Shown: piece after piece, positions 46,176 through 54,231 of the stretch
How the letters are laid out: each line of letters opens with the position of its first letter
Position numbering within the stretch: the stretch's first letter is position 1
DNA from: Yeosuana aromativorans
Lineage (GTDB): Bacteria > Bacteroidota > Bacteroidia > Flavobacteriales > Flavobacteriaceae
Direction of reading: 5' to 3'
Length of the DNA stretch: 64,000 nucleotides
NCBI RefSeq assembly: GCF_014646655.1
Contig: NZ_BMNR01000006.1
Coordinates: forward strand, 124,001-188,000
Made by a program: the position numbers and the translations under genes
The notes under the pieces: model-generated
Seen by the model: only the letters and a program-made list of their open reading frames with translations
The model's database searches: none
What the model was told of the DNA's origin: nothing

Positions 46176-46724
46176 ATGGAGTACTACAATTATATAAAAT
46201 CATTTCATCTTATTTTTGTAATTACTTGGTTTGCCGGGTTGTTTTATATCCCGCGCTTGTTTGTCTATCAGATTGAATCGTTTTATAAGCCGTCTCCTGA
46301 CAAGGAAATTTTAGGAAAACAACTCAAGTTAATGGCCAAACGCTTATGGTACATTATCACCTGGCCATCGGCCATTTTAGCTTCATTGTTTGCCATTTGG
46401 TTGCTCATATTACAGCCGTTTTGGTTGCAACAACCTTGGATGCACGTTAAACTGTTGTTTGTTGTGCTCCTTATTATTTATCATTTAAAAACCCATCAAT
46501 ATTATAAGATGCTGCAAAAGGATGAGGTTAAAATAACGTCCAATTTTATGCGCATTTGGAACGAAGGCGCCACCTTTATTTTGTTTGCCGTGGTGTTTTT
46601 GGTAATTTTAAAAAACGCCATCAACTGGGTTTATGGCATTATTGGACTTGTTTTATTAGGCGTTCTTATTATGCTGGGCTTTAAACTTTATAAACGGATT
46701 AGAACTAAAAATCCGGATGCTTGA
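46176..46724 (+). CDS. hemJ: Protoporphyrinogen IX oxidase HemJ (UPF0093)
   Basis: 182 residues with four or five membrane helices. The conserved His (H11 in SFHLIFVITWFAGLFYIPRL) and Lys (K92 in WMHVKLLF) correspond to residues needed in HemJ proteins. HemJ oxidises protoporphyrinogen IX to protoporphyrin IX without O2 as direct acceptor. It follows the MATE gene by 17 bases and lies near hemH, its downstream enzyme. The family was often annotated as CopD-like or UPF0093; the heme context supports HemJ. Confidence 0.9.
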   Translation: MEYYNYIKSFHLIFVITWFAGLFYIPRLFVYQIESFYKPSPDKEILGKQLKLMAKRLWYIITWPSAILASLFAIWLLILQPFWLQQPWMHVKLLFVVLLIIYHLKTHQYYKMLQKDEVKITSNFMRIWNEGATFILFAVVFLVILKNAINWVYGIIGLVLLGVLIMLGFKLYKRIRTKNPDA

Positions 46725-46839
46725 TACGGATTGGTTTGATTATTGCTATCTTTAAAACACGTAAAATAGTTTCATTATCATTTAAAGGGATATTGCTATT
46801 TTTCGTCTTTAACAGGTCATTTTAAAAGCGTTTAAAAGC

Positions 46840-46923
46840 ATGAAACGAACCAAAACAATTACTCTGATACCAGCCGGAAATGTTCATTTGTGGGTTCCAT
46901 CTGATCTTTTTAAAAACAAATAA
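46840..46923 (+). CDS. Possible 27-residue leader peptide before the kinase gene
   Basis: ATG at 46840 (MKRTKTITLIPAGN) to TAA at 46921-46923. The stop is nine bases before the kinase ATG on the same strand. The peptide is basic at its start and has a hydrophobic middle. It may be a leader or a small protein. It is too short to judge from composition alone, and it has no clear ribosome site. Confidence 0.3.
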   Translation: MKRTKTITLIPAGNVHLWVPSDLFKNK

Positions 46924-46932
46924 TTTGAACAG

Positions 46933-48387
46933 ATGAAATTAAAAAAGTTGTCGTTACGGACCCGTATTTTTTTGGGAATGATCGTATTGGTGTTTTTGGC
47001 CTCCATTCTCATAGCAGGCGTAGCTATTTATCAATACAAAGGCGAAACGGAAGATTACCATAAGCAGCGGTTGGAGCGTAAGGAAATTGCTATTCAAAGA
47101 CACATTAATTTTGTGCTGAGGGAGACATCATACCCGGTTACTACTGAGAAAATCCCTTTGATTTTTAAAGATGAAATTTATAAAATAGCCGATGTTCATT
47201 CCCTTCAGTTAAACATTTATGATCTGGAAGGGTCTCTTTTAAAGACATCGCGTGCAACATTAACCTTGGATACGTTGCAAATATGTTTGAGTGCAAAGGT
47301 TTTAAATGCCTTGTCCAGTAGAGCAAATCACCAATATATTGAAAAAAGCAAGGAAAGTGGGGAAACATTCCAATCATCTTATTCTTATATATTAGACCAA
47401 AAGTTTAAGCCCATTGCCATTCTAAACCTGCCGTTTTTGGAAAATGATCACTTTCTCACAAATGAATTAAACAAATTTTTGATTCGTTTGTCATATGCCT
47501 ATTCGTTTATATTGCTAATGGCAGTGATTATTGCTTTTGTTTTGTCTAAATACATTACCAAATCCCTGAAGGCCATAAGTGATAAAATTATTGCCACACG
47601 CTTGGAAAAACGCAACCAAAAAATTGAGATTGAAGATGCCAGCGAAGAAATTTCCATTTTGGTCAACTCTTATAATAGTATGATTGATGAGCTTGAAGAA
47701 AGTGCCGTGAAATTGGCAAGATCAGAACGTGAACAAGCCTGGCGCGAAATGGCCAAACAAGTGGCGCATGAAATTAAAAACCCGTTGACGCCCATGCGAT
47801 TGACGGTACAAAATTTTCAAAGAAAATTTGATCCAGAGGATAAAGACATCCATAAAAAAGTAGATGAATACAGTAAAACCTTGATCCAACAGATTGATAC
47901 CATGAGTTCCATAGCTTCGGCCTTTTCTAGTTTTGCCAAAATGCCCGCACAACAAAGCGAAACCTTAAATGTGGTTAAAACCGTAAAACTGGCATTGGAT
48001 ATTTTTAATGAGAATTATATTGTTTTCAGTTCGGATGCCGATGAAATTATAGCTAAATTTGATAGAACCCAATTGATTAGGGTGGTCACCAATTTGGTGA
48101 AGAACAGTATTCAGGCCATTCCTGATACTAAAGATCCCAAAATCATTGTCAAGGTGCAATCGCAAAACAACAACGTTGTCATTAGTGTATCAGATAATGG
48201 AGCGGGCGTTCTTGAAGAAAATAAGCACAAGGTTTTTGAACCAAAATTCACCACAAAAACCAGCGGTATGGGTCTTGGTTTGGCCATGGTAAAAAACATT
48301 GTTGAGATGCATAACGGAACCATATCGTTTACCTCTCAGCCCAATAATGGCACCACATTTACGGTTACCATACCTAAAGAAAATTAA
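46933..48387 (+). CDS. NtrY-like sensor histidine kinase
   Basis: 484 residues. Two membrane helices (about 11-33 and 186-208) flank a periplasmic sensor domain. A HAMP-like segment follows, then the H-box AKQVAHEIKNPLTPM (His279) and the ATPase N, G1 and G2 boxes NLVKNSIQAIP, DNGAGV and GMGLGLAMVKN. The phospho-acceptor His and ATP lid are intact. The architecture matches NtrY-type kinases. No response regulator is adjacent, so its partner is elsewhere or missing from the window. The signal is unknown. Confidence 0.93.
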   Translation: MKLKKLSLRTRIFLGMIVLVFLASILIAGVAIYQYKGETEDYHKQRLERKEIAIQRHINFVLRETSYPVTTEKIPLIFKDEIYKIADVHSLQLNIYDLEGSLLKTSRATLTLDTLQICLSAKVLNALSSRANHQYIEKSKESGETFQSSYSYILDQKFKPIAILNLPFLENDHFLTNELNKFLIRLSYAYSFILLMAVIIAFVLSKYITKSLKAISDKIIATRLEKRNQKIEIEDASEEISILVNSYNSMIDELEESAVKLARSEREQAWREMAKQVAHEIKNPLTPMRLTVQNFQRKFDPEDKDIHKKVDEYSKTLIQQIDTMSSIASAFSSFAKMPAQQSETLNVVKTVKLALDIFNENYIVFSSDADEIIAKFDRTQLIRVVTNLVKNSIQAIPDTKDPKIIVKVQSQNNNVVISVSDNGAGVLEENKHKVFEPKFTTKTSGMGLGLAMVKNIVEMHNGTISFTSQPNNGTTFTVTIPKEN

Positions 48388-48410
48388 TTTTAAATTGAAA
48401 CCTAGTTTTT

Positions 48411-49196
48411 ATGAAACGATACGATAATATCATTCTTGAACAAGATAATGACTTAGCAGTTATCACGATAAATAGACCAAACAAATTAAACGCTTTAAAT
48501 AGAGAAACCATTCAAGAATTGCATGATGCGTTTGAAAAGGCCGATGCAGACCCTTCAATAAAAGTCATCATTATTACAGGAAGTGGCGAGAAAGCCTTTG
48601 TTGCGGGAGCCGATATTAGTGAATTTGCCAATTTTTCGGTTAAAGAAGGCAAAAAACTAGCGGCTAAGGGACAAGAGCTTTTGTTTGATTTTATTGAAAA
48701 CCTGTCAACACCTGTTATTGCCGCTATAAACGGTTTTGCCCTTGGCGGCGGATTGGAACTGGCTATGGCCTGCCATTTTAGAGTGGCCAGTGATAACGCC
48801 AAAATGGGACTGCCCGAAGTCTCACTTGGGGTCATTCCTGGTTATGGTGGCACCCAACGATTGCCAAGTTTGGTTGGTAAAGGCCGCGCCATGGAAATGA
48901 TCATGACAGCCGGGATGATTGATGCTAATCAGGCACTGGCTTACGGATTGGTGAACCATGTAACCAGTCAAGATGAGTTGTCATCACTTTGTGAAAAAAT
49001 AGCTAGTAAAATATCACGCAATTCCTCAGTGGCCATTAGTGCGGCCATTAGGGCGATTAATGCAAATTTTGAAGATGGCATTAACGGCTTTGAGGTTGAA
49101 ATACATGAATTTGGAACCTGTTTTGGAACTAAAGATTTTGTTGAAGGCACTACGGCATTTTTAGAAAAACGAAAAGCTGATTTTCCCGGGAAATAA
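48411..49196 (+). CDS. Enoyl-CoA hydratase (crotonase family)
   Basis: 261 residues. FVAGADISEF and NGFALGGGLELAMACHF form the oxyanion hole and first catalytic Glu (in GGGLELA), and PEVSLGVIPGYGGTQRL has the second Glu, so both catalytic glutamates of hydratases are present. It likely hydrates short-chain 2-enoyl-CoA in fatty-acid or amino-acid breakdown. It starts 23 bases after the kinase gene on the same strand, but no functional tie is known. Confidence 0.93.
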   Translation: MKRYDNIILEQDNDLAVITINRPNKLNALNRETIQELHDAFEKADADPSIKVIIITGSGEKAFVAGADISEFANFSVKEGKKLAAKGQELLFDFIENLSTPVIAAINGFALGGGLELAMACHFRVASDNAKMGLPEVSLGVIPGYGGTQRLPSLVGKGRAMEMIMTAGMIDANQALAYGLVNHVTSQDELSSLCEKIASKISRNSSVAISAAIRAINANFEDGINGFEVEIHEFGTCFGTKDFVEGTTAFLEKRKADFPGK

Positions 49197-49250
49197 AATA
49201 GGTAGGTTTGTTTAACAGTTTGTTGCTGTTACATATTTTGGCAATAGAGG

Positions 49251-49766
49251 TTATTGTTTTTTGCGTTTATAAAGAGAATTAACAGATTCTGCAAAAACAT
49301 GCCATTTCTCTTTATTGCCTTCAATAATAAAAGTTTTAGAGTTTTTGAACAGGGCAGAAACACTTCCTATAATGGTTCCAGAAAGAACCCCAACTGTAAC
49401 GCCACTGGCTAATTCATCTCCTGAAGAACCACCAGCCCATGTAAATGTTCCACCTGAGGAATCGGTAGGTGGATTTACAGAACCTAGAATCGCTCCGACT
49501 AAAACACCAGTAGTAGCACCAATAAGTATGTTGTTACCACCCGAGTGTTTGGTTTTTATTTTACCTATATCTTTTAGATGCAGCTCTTTTAATTTTTTGC
49601 TTTTACTTAAAATAATAAGAGAATCATTAATTGAGTAAATATGCCCTTTCCCAATTTTCTTTCCAGCCATGTCAAAAACCCTCACAAACAGATTTTGGGT
49701 TTTGTTTTCTTGTGCAGATATACTAATGGATATCAACAAGGTCAATAGTAAAATTAATTTATTCAT
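49251..49766 (-). CDS. Exported glycine-zipper protein
   Basis: 171 residues with a signal peptide (NKLILLLTLLISISISAQ). A short beta-rich region (about 25-70) precedes two glycine-rich hydrophobic hairpins (LIGATTGVLVGAILGSV; SGVTVGVLSGTIIGSVSALF), a glycine-zipper pattern that inserts into membranes. No named domain was recognised. It faces the crotonase gene convergently; the 212-base gap upstream of its start holds the radical SAM promoter. Confidence 0.75.
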   Translation of the reverse strand: MNKLILLLTLLISISISAQENKTQNLFVRVFDMAGKKIGKGHIYSINDSLIILSKSKKLKELHLKDIGKIKTKHSGGNNILIGATTGVLVGAILGSVNPPTDSSGGTFTWAGGSSGDELASGVTVGVLSGTIIGSVSALFKNSKTFIIEGNKEKWHVFAESVNSLYKRKKQ

Positions 49767-49978
49767 AAATTACTTTTTAAATTATTGCCAATGTTTTGAT
49801 TTGGAATGCTTTAACTGCTTGTGTAGGCCGCTAAACGAAGGTATTCTTTTTTTCTTACAATAGCAAGAAGCCCTCTTTTGGTGTTAATAACCCTTTTATA
49901 TTTTAACATCTTTCAACAAAAATTCTGTGTAATTTTAAGGAGCTTCAATAGGCGTTTCAATCTTAATTTTGCTATAAA
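49767..49978. other. Divergent intergenic region before the radical SAM gene
   Basis: No reading frame of note. A TAATTTTG -7 box (49964-49971) lies seven bases before the radical SAM ATG; a -33 partner is unclear. No terminator or long repeat is seen. Confidence 0.35.
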
Positions 49979-51055
49979 ATGAATCCAAAACCCATCATAA
50001 AAGGACGTGGTGCGCAACATAATGTGCCCAATAAATTCTTTGAACATACCCATGAACTGCGTGATGACTTTTTAGAATACTGTAGAAAAGAAGGTGATGA
50101 ACCAACATCCAATAAAACGCAGTATTTAAAGGTTTTCCCAAAAACCATAGTCAATAAAGTTGAGAGCCCAGATGTGGGCATGCTCTATTCCATGAACATC
50201 TATCAGGGTTGTGAACACGGCTGTGTGTATTGCTATGCCCGAAACAGTCATGAATATTGGGGGTATAGCGCAGGACTTGATTTTGAACGCCGTATTTTAG
50301 TAAAAGAAGAAGCCCCACAACTTTTAGAGAACTTTTTAAAAAAGAAAAGTTGGAAAGCGTATCCTATTGTCATGTCTGGCAATACGGATTGTTACCAACC
50401 TGCCGAAAAGCAATTTCAATTAACCAGACAATGTTTGGACGTATTTCTTAAGTATAAACATCCGGTAGCCATCATTACCAAAAACAGTTTGATTTTGAGA
50501 GATTTGGATATTTTAAAGGCTTTGGCAAAAGACAACTTAATTAAAGTCAATGTATCCATAACCTCACTATCAGAAGAAACCCGCCGGGTTTTAGAACCAA
50601 GAACCGCTACCATTAAGAGACGCTTGGAAACCGTCAGGACATTGAGCGAACACGGCATTCCGGTAAACGTGATGTTGGCACCCATTATCCCATCCATTAA
50701 CAGTCATGAGATTTTGCCGTTGGCCAAAACAGTATCAGAACATGGAGCGCTCTCCATGGCGCATACCATTGTGAGGCTGAATGGCGCGATTGGTGAGATT
50801 TTTTCAGAATGGATTAAAAAAGCGATGCCAGATCGGGCAGAAAAAGTATTGCATCAAATAGAAAATTGTCATGGCGGCAGCTTAAATGACAGCCGCTACG
50901 GAACCAGAATGCGCGGAGAAGGTAAAATTGCAGAGCAAATAAACGGGTTGGTAAAGATAGCCAAACAGAAGTATTTCAAGGGAAAAGAGATGCCAGCCTT
51001 CAATTTGGATTTGCACGAACAAACCAAAACCAATCAATTAAAACTTTTTTCATAA
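49979..51055 (+). CDS. Radical SAM protein, PA0069 family
   Basis: 358 residues. The [4Fe-4S] motif CEHGCVYC (C-x3-C-x2-C) lies in MNIYQGCEHGCVYCYARNSH, followed by SGNTDCYQPAEK, typical of the PA0069 family. The start GRGAQHNVPNKF and C-terminal NDSRYGTRMRGEG also match. The reaction is not known for this family; some relatives resemble spore photoproduct lyase. It begins after a 212-base divergent gap and ends at a strong terminator. Confidence 0.9.
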   Translation: MNPKPIIKGRGAQHNVPNKFFEHTHELRDDFLEYCRKEGDEPTSNKTQYLKVFPKTIVNKVESPDVGMLYSMNIYQGCEHGCVYCYARNSHEYWGYSAGLDFERRILVKEEAPQLLENFLKKKSWKAYPIVMSGNTDCYQPAEKQFQLTRQCLDVFLKYKHPVAIITKNSLILRDLDILKALAKDNLIKVNVSITSLSEETRRVLEPRTATIKRRLETVRTLSEHGIPVNVMLAPIIPSINSHEILPLAKTVSEHGALSMAHTIVRLNGAIGEIFSEWIKKAMPDRAEKVLHQIENCHGGSLNDSRYGTRMRGEGKIAEQINGLVKIAKQKYFKGKEMPAFNLDLHEQTKTNQLKLFS

Positions 51056-51056
51056 A

Positions 51057-51083
51057 AAAAGTGAGTACAACGTACTCACTTTT
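51057..51083. terminator. Bidirectional terminator after the radical SAM gene
   Basis: AAAAGTGAGTAC (51057-51068) and GTACTCACTTTT (51072-51083): perfect 12-base arms and a three-base loop, with T-runs both ways. On the minus strand it ends a unit that has promoter-like boxes at 51163-51156 but no gene. Confidence 0.85.
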
Positions 51084-51148
51084 CTAACAAACTAAACTAA
51101 ATAATACACCATTTATATTGCGATGCTGTACTTTTATAAACTCTAAAA
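51057..51148 (-). other. Ghost unit: paralogue-type promoter and terminator without a gene
   Basis: On the minus strand a copy of the promoter used by the two secreted paralogues (51192-51156) is followed about 90 bases on by a terminator like theirs. The last bases (TTTAGTTTAGTTTGTTAG) match those before the terminator of the 51694 gene. No frame longer than six codons lies between. It looks like the outer parts of a third paralogue after loss of its coding sequence; a small RNA is the alternative. Confidence 0.4.
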
Positions 51149-51155
51149 CTCGGGG

Positions 51156-51192
51156 CTAAATTACTGCTAATGCCTATAATTTAAAACATCAA
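51156..51192 (-). promoter_or_regulatory. Third copy of the paralogue promoter
   Basis: TTGATGTTTT (from 51192) is followed after 19 more bases by TAATTTAG (51163-51156). The layout equals the promoters at 52332-52296 and 53207-53171. Over 51181-51220 it matches 52321-52360 at 33 of 40 bases. Confidence 0.5.
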
Positions 51193-51286
51193 TATTGATT
51201 ACTTTATATGCTATTTTAACCTTCATTGAATATTAACAAAATATTATGTTAAAAAATACCATATATTTTGTGAGTTAACAGAACTG

Positions 51287-51580
51287 TTAAATAATTGAAT
51301 TATTATCAATGTCATCACCTATAATGTAATCAAAAAGAATGCTTGACAAAAGCCAATAACAAGGCATATATAGGATTACGGTACCTATCCAAACAAAAGT
51401 TAAATTCATGTTTATCATAACGTTGGTGCAAAAATACAATACAGGAAAGTTTAATGCTGCCCATAAAATATGCAGCATGGTTCTTTTGAATTTATAGGTG
51501 TTAATGCTATTTAAAAATCCAGATTTTAAATGTTTTTTGGTAAGTGTGTTATTTTGAAATAGGGCTAATATTGTGTCCAT
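51287..51580 (-). CDS. Small membrane protein of unknown function
   Basis: 97 residues with two hydrophobic segments (about 36-54, LHILWAALNFPVLYFCTNV, and 60-82, FVWIGTVILYMPCYWLLSSI). The C-terminus is acidic (DYIIGDDIDNNS). I recognise no family. It lies between the ghost unit and the secreted paralogue genes on the minus strand; the terminator of the 51694 gene ends 41 bases before its start. Confidence 0.65.
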   Translation of the reverse strand: MDTILALFQNNTLTKKHLKSGFLNSINTYKFKRTMLHILWAALNFPVLYFCTNVMINMNLTFVWIGTVILYMPCYWLLSSILFDYIIGDDIDNNSII

Positions 51581-51620
51581 AATTACAAGGTTTTATATTT
51601 TATTAGATTAAAAAAATTTA

Positions 51621-51655
51621 AAAAAGGTGAGATAGAATATAGAGCTCACCTTTTT
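51621..51655 (-). terminator. Terminator of the first secreted paralogue
   Basis: AAAAAGGTGAG (51621-51631) and CTCACCTTTTT (51645-51655), perfect 11-base arms, T-run on the minus strand. Confidence 0.8.
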
Positions 51656-51693
51656 AAACAAACTAAACTAAACTAAGTGTAAGACATCCAATT

Positions 51694-52269
51694 TTATAAT
51701 TTGATGTATTCGTAATATGCTCTTCCATTAGAGGAGAGTACAATTTTATAATTTCCTTTTGAAGAAAGCTTATAGGCTTTCTCAATGGTTTTTGTATTCT
51801 TGATTTCTTCAGAATACAATAATTCTTCACTTTCATTATAGATCTTTACATTCAAAGGCTCATTGTTTAAAGCCAGTTTGGTTAAATAGATGCAATCGTT
51901 TTTTAAAGTAACAAAAGGCTTAAATATTGTAGATTCTTCATTGTTTAGAATCACGTTTTTAGCATCTACCTTAAACGGAATGGATTTGATTTCAATATCT
52001 TTCTCCAGTTCAAAAAAGTAATGACCATCTGGGAGTGCTGTTAAATCAAATCCTTTTGAATAGGTTCCATTGGTTTTGATTGTTTCTTTATAGATAATAA
52101 CACCGTGGCTGTCTTTTATCAATAATTGATTGCCTTGTTTAACATTGTTTAATGTTATTGTGGTTTTATTAATGTTGTTAACTGGGTCTGATGTTAAATT
52201 TCCACTTGCATTACTAACTATTGTGGTTAGCATTGCTAAAGCTATTATGTAAGTTTTTTTATTTTTCAT
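51694..52269 (-). CDS. Secreted beta-sandwich protein, paralogue 1
   Basis: 191 residues with a signal peptide (KTYIIALAMLTTIVSNA). The mature protein has two similar halves: GNQLLIKDSHGVIIYKE..GFDLTALPDGHYFFELE, then LNVKIYNESEELLYSEE..GNYKIVLSS. Each resembles the short beta-sandwich of type IX secretion sorting domains (..G..V......DLS.LP.G.Y.F.). It is about half identical to the next gene and shares its promoter layout and leader (AACCAAATCATG). No enzyme motif is present. Confidence 0.78.
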   Translation of the reverse strand: MKNKKTYIIALAMLTTIVSNASGNLTSDPVNNINKTTITLNNVKQGNQLLIKDSHGVIIYKETIKTNGTYSKGFDLTALPDGHYFFELEKDIEIKSIPFKVDAKNVILNNEESTIFKPFVTLKNDCIYLTKLALNNEPLNVKIYNESEELLYSEEIKNTKTIEKAYKLSSKGNYKIVLSSNGRAYYEYIKL

Positions 52270-52295
52270 GATTTGGTTTCTTTAATATTATGGTA

Positions 52296-52332
52296 CAAAT
52301 GTATGGCAGATTGTGGCTCTTAAAAACATCAA
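52296..52332 (-). promoter_or_regulatory. Promoter of secreted paralogue 1
   Basis: TTGATGTTTT (from 52332), 19 further bases, TACATTTG (52303-52296); the ATG is 27 bases downstream. Upstream (52340-52425) is a GTTAA-rich segment shared with the other two copies. Confidence 0.6.
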
Positions 52333-52501
52333 TTTTGGCTAATATATATGTTATTTTAACACCATATTCAATGTTAATTTAATGTTAAGTTAATTTAGGA
52401 CATATATTAGTTAAAAGAGTATAGTTTTTTAAAGATGCTTTTTTACAATAATAGCCTTAGTATTGATTAATTGGGTTTAACATGAAAAGAGCTTAAATAA
52501 A
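52333..52501. other. GTTAA-rich upstream segment between the paralogues
   Basis: Holds repeated GTTAA/TTAAC words (about 52350-52416) similar to 51213-51290 and 53223-53290. No reading frame. The density of the words suggests binding sites for a regulator, perhaps the AraC protein encoded at 53341. Confidence 0.4.
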
Positions 52502-52525
52502 AAAGTGAGCTGTTAAGCTCACTTT
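52502..52525 (-). terminator. Terminator of the second secreted paralogue
   Basis: AAAGTGAGCT (52502-52511), loop GTTA, AGCTCACTTT (52516-52525), perfect 10-base arms, T-rich tail on the minus strand. Confidence 0.8.
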
Positions 52526-52551
52526 CTAAAAATGATTTAAACATTAAAGAT

Positions 52552-53142
52552 TTAAAGGTTAAAGTATTCATAATACGTTCTACCATCAGAATTTAATTCT
52601 ACTTTATAATGTCCGGGAACATCTTTTAACAGTTTATAGGCTTTACCGATATTTTTAGTGTTTTTGATGGTTTCAGAATAAATCAGCTCATCACTATAAT
52701 AAATCTTCACCTTTAGAGGTTCTTCCTGTAAAGCCAGTTTATTTACGTAGATATAATTTTCTTTTAACCATACATACGGTTTGTAAATGATTGTCTCCAT
52801 TGCTTTGTTAAAGACCACTTTATTGGAGGCCACACTAAACGGAATGGACTTAATTTCTAAATCCTTATCCACTTCAAAGAAATAATCCCCGTCAGGTAGT
52901 TCGGTCAAATCAAATGCTTTGTTATAATTGCCGGTTACTTTTATTAATTCTTTATAAAGGACAAGTCCGCTATCATCTTTAATTGTTAATTCCTGACCTT
53001 TTCTAACATCATTTATTATAACCATCGTTCTGGCAATATCTTTTTCTTTTTTAGGAATAAAAGAAGAACCTTCTTTGGCGTTGCTTAATAATGTACTTAA
53101 CAGAACGGCTGCTAAAATACTTTTTTTAATTACTGTTTTCAT
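52552..53142 (-). CDS. Secreted beta-sandwich protein, paralogue 2
   Basis: 196 residues with a signal peptide (VIKKSILAAVLLSTLLSNAK). As in paralogue 1 there are two halves (GQELTIKDDSGLVLYKE..AFDLTELPDGDYFFEVD; LKVKIYYSDELIYSE..GHYKVELNS), followed by a final GRTYYEYFNL that matches GRAYYEYIKL. The two genes are clearly tandem duplicates. Function is unknown; secretion is likely. The AraC regulator at 53341 is divergent from this gene. Confidence 0.78.
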   Translation of the reverse strand: MKTVIKKSILAAVLLSTLLSNAKEGSSFIPKKEKDIARTMVIINDVRKGQELTIKDDSGLVLYKELIKVTGNYNKAFDLTELPDGDYFFEVDKDLEIKSIPFSVASNKVVFNKAMETIIYKPYVWLKENYIYVNKLALQEEPLKVKIYYSDELIYSETIKNTKNIGKAYKLLKDVPGHYKVELNSDGRTYYEYFNL

Positions 53143-53170
53143 GATTTGGTTTTTTTAACGTTCAACAGTA

Positions 53171-53207
53171 CAAATGTATATTGAAGCTAATCGTTAAAAA
53201 ACAACCA
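53171..53207 (-). promoter_or_regulatory. Promoter of secreted paralogue 2
   Basis: TGGTTGTTTT (from 53207), 19 further bases, TACATTTG (53178-53171). The ATG is 29 bases on. The bases around the -7 box, GTACAAATGTA on the plus strand, are the same in paralogue 1. Confidence 0.6.
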
Positions 53208-53340
53208 TTTTGGTCAATATATGTGTTATATTAACTGTAAAATTTAAGTTAATAAATCGTTAAGTTAATTTAACATATATTTATGTTAAAAGAATATACT
53301 ATTTAAAAAAATTATGTTGTAAATTTGTAATAAAAATAAG

Positions 53341-54231
53341 ATGCCTAACAAGAAACCTACATTTGAAAAAGTCAGCCCCGGCTTTGGTTCGTCTTTAATA
53401 GTGAAGCAACATACCGAAAAGCGGGAAAACAATTTTGCCTTTTGGCATTTTCATCCAGAATTAGAACTGGTGTATGTCAATAAAGGGAAGGGGAAAAGAC
53501 ACATAGGAAACCATTTATCATACTTTAACAACAGCCAGCTTATATTATTAGGGTCCAATTTGCCACACAATGGATTTACCGATAGACTTACCGCCAATGG
53601 CACAGAAACGGTAGTGCAATTTAAACCAGATTTTTTAGGAGATGGATTTTTTAATGCGCCTGAGATGAGTGGCATAGCGTCCTTATTTGAACGCGCCAAA
53701 AAGGGAATTTTATTCCGCCCAGAAGCCAAAAAAATTGTGGGTCCTAAAATAGAGACTTTACCAGAACTGGAAGGCTTTGAACGCATTTTAAGATTGTTGG
53801 AAGTTCTCAATGACTTGGCCCAAAGTGAAGATTATAGTTTATTGAATGTTGATGGATTTGCTTTTGAGACCAAGCCCCAAGACAGTTCAAAAATTGATAT
53901 TATCTTTAAATTCGTCAACACCAATTTTCAACGCCATATAAGTTTAGAAGAAATAGCTGATAAGGTGAGCATGACCGTACCGGCCTTTTGTAGATTCTTT
54001 AAAAAAGCAACCGGAAAAACCTTTACGGAACTGGTCAACGAATACAGAGTGGTTCATGCTACCAAGTTGTTGAATGAAAGCCAATTGAGTATTGCTGATA
54101 TTTGTTATGAATGTGGATTTAATAACTTTTCACATTTTAATAAGCAGTTTAACGAAGTGACTGGTAAAAGCGCATCCAACTACCGAAAAGAGATTAAAAA
54201 ATTCATAGAGCAACAACCTGTTGCCATTTAA
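53341..54231 (+). CDS. AraC-family regulator with cupin sensor domain
   Basis: 296 residues. The N-terminal cupin (about 20-110) contains FWHFHPELELVYVNKGKGKRHIG, including the His-x-His/Glu pattern, and the C-terminal double helix-turn-helix (about 190-290) contains ISLEEIADKVSMTVPAFCRFFKK and IADICYECGFNNFSHFNKQFNEVTGKS. It probably responds to a small carbohydrate-like ligand. It is divergent from the secreted paralogue genes and separated from them by 198 bases of GTTAA-rich DNA, so control of those genes is a reasonable inference. Confidence 0.9.
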   Translation: MPNKKPTFEKVSPGFGSSLIVKQHTEKRENNFAFWHFHPELELVYVNKGKGKRHIGNHLSYFNNSQLILLGSNLPHNGFTDRLTANGTETVVQFKPDFLGDGFFNAPEMSGIASLFERAKKGILFRPEAKKIVGPKIETLPELEGFERILRLLEVLNDLAQSEDYSLLNVDGFAFETKPQDSSKIDIIFKFVNTNFQRHISLEEIADKVSMTVPAFCRFFKKATGKTFTELVNEYRVVHATKLLNESQLSIADICYECGFNNFSHFNKQFNEVTGKSASNYRKEIKKFIEQQPVAI

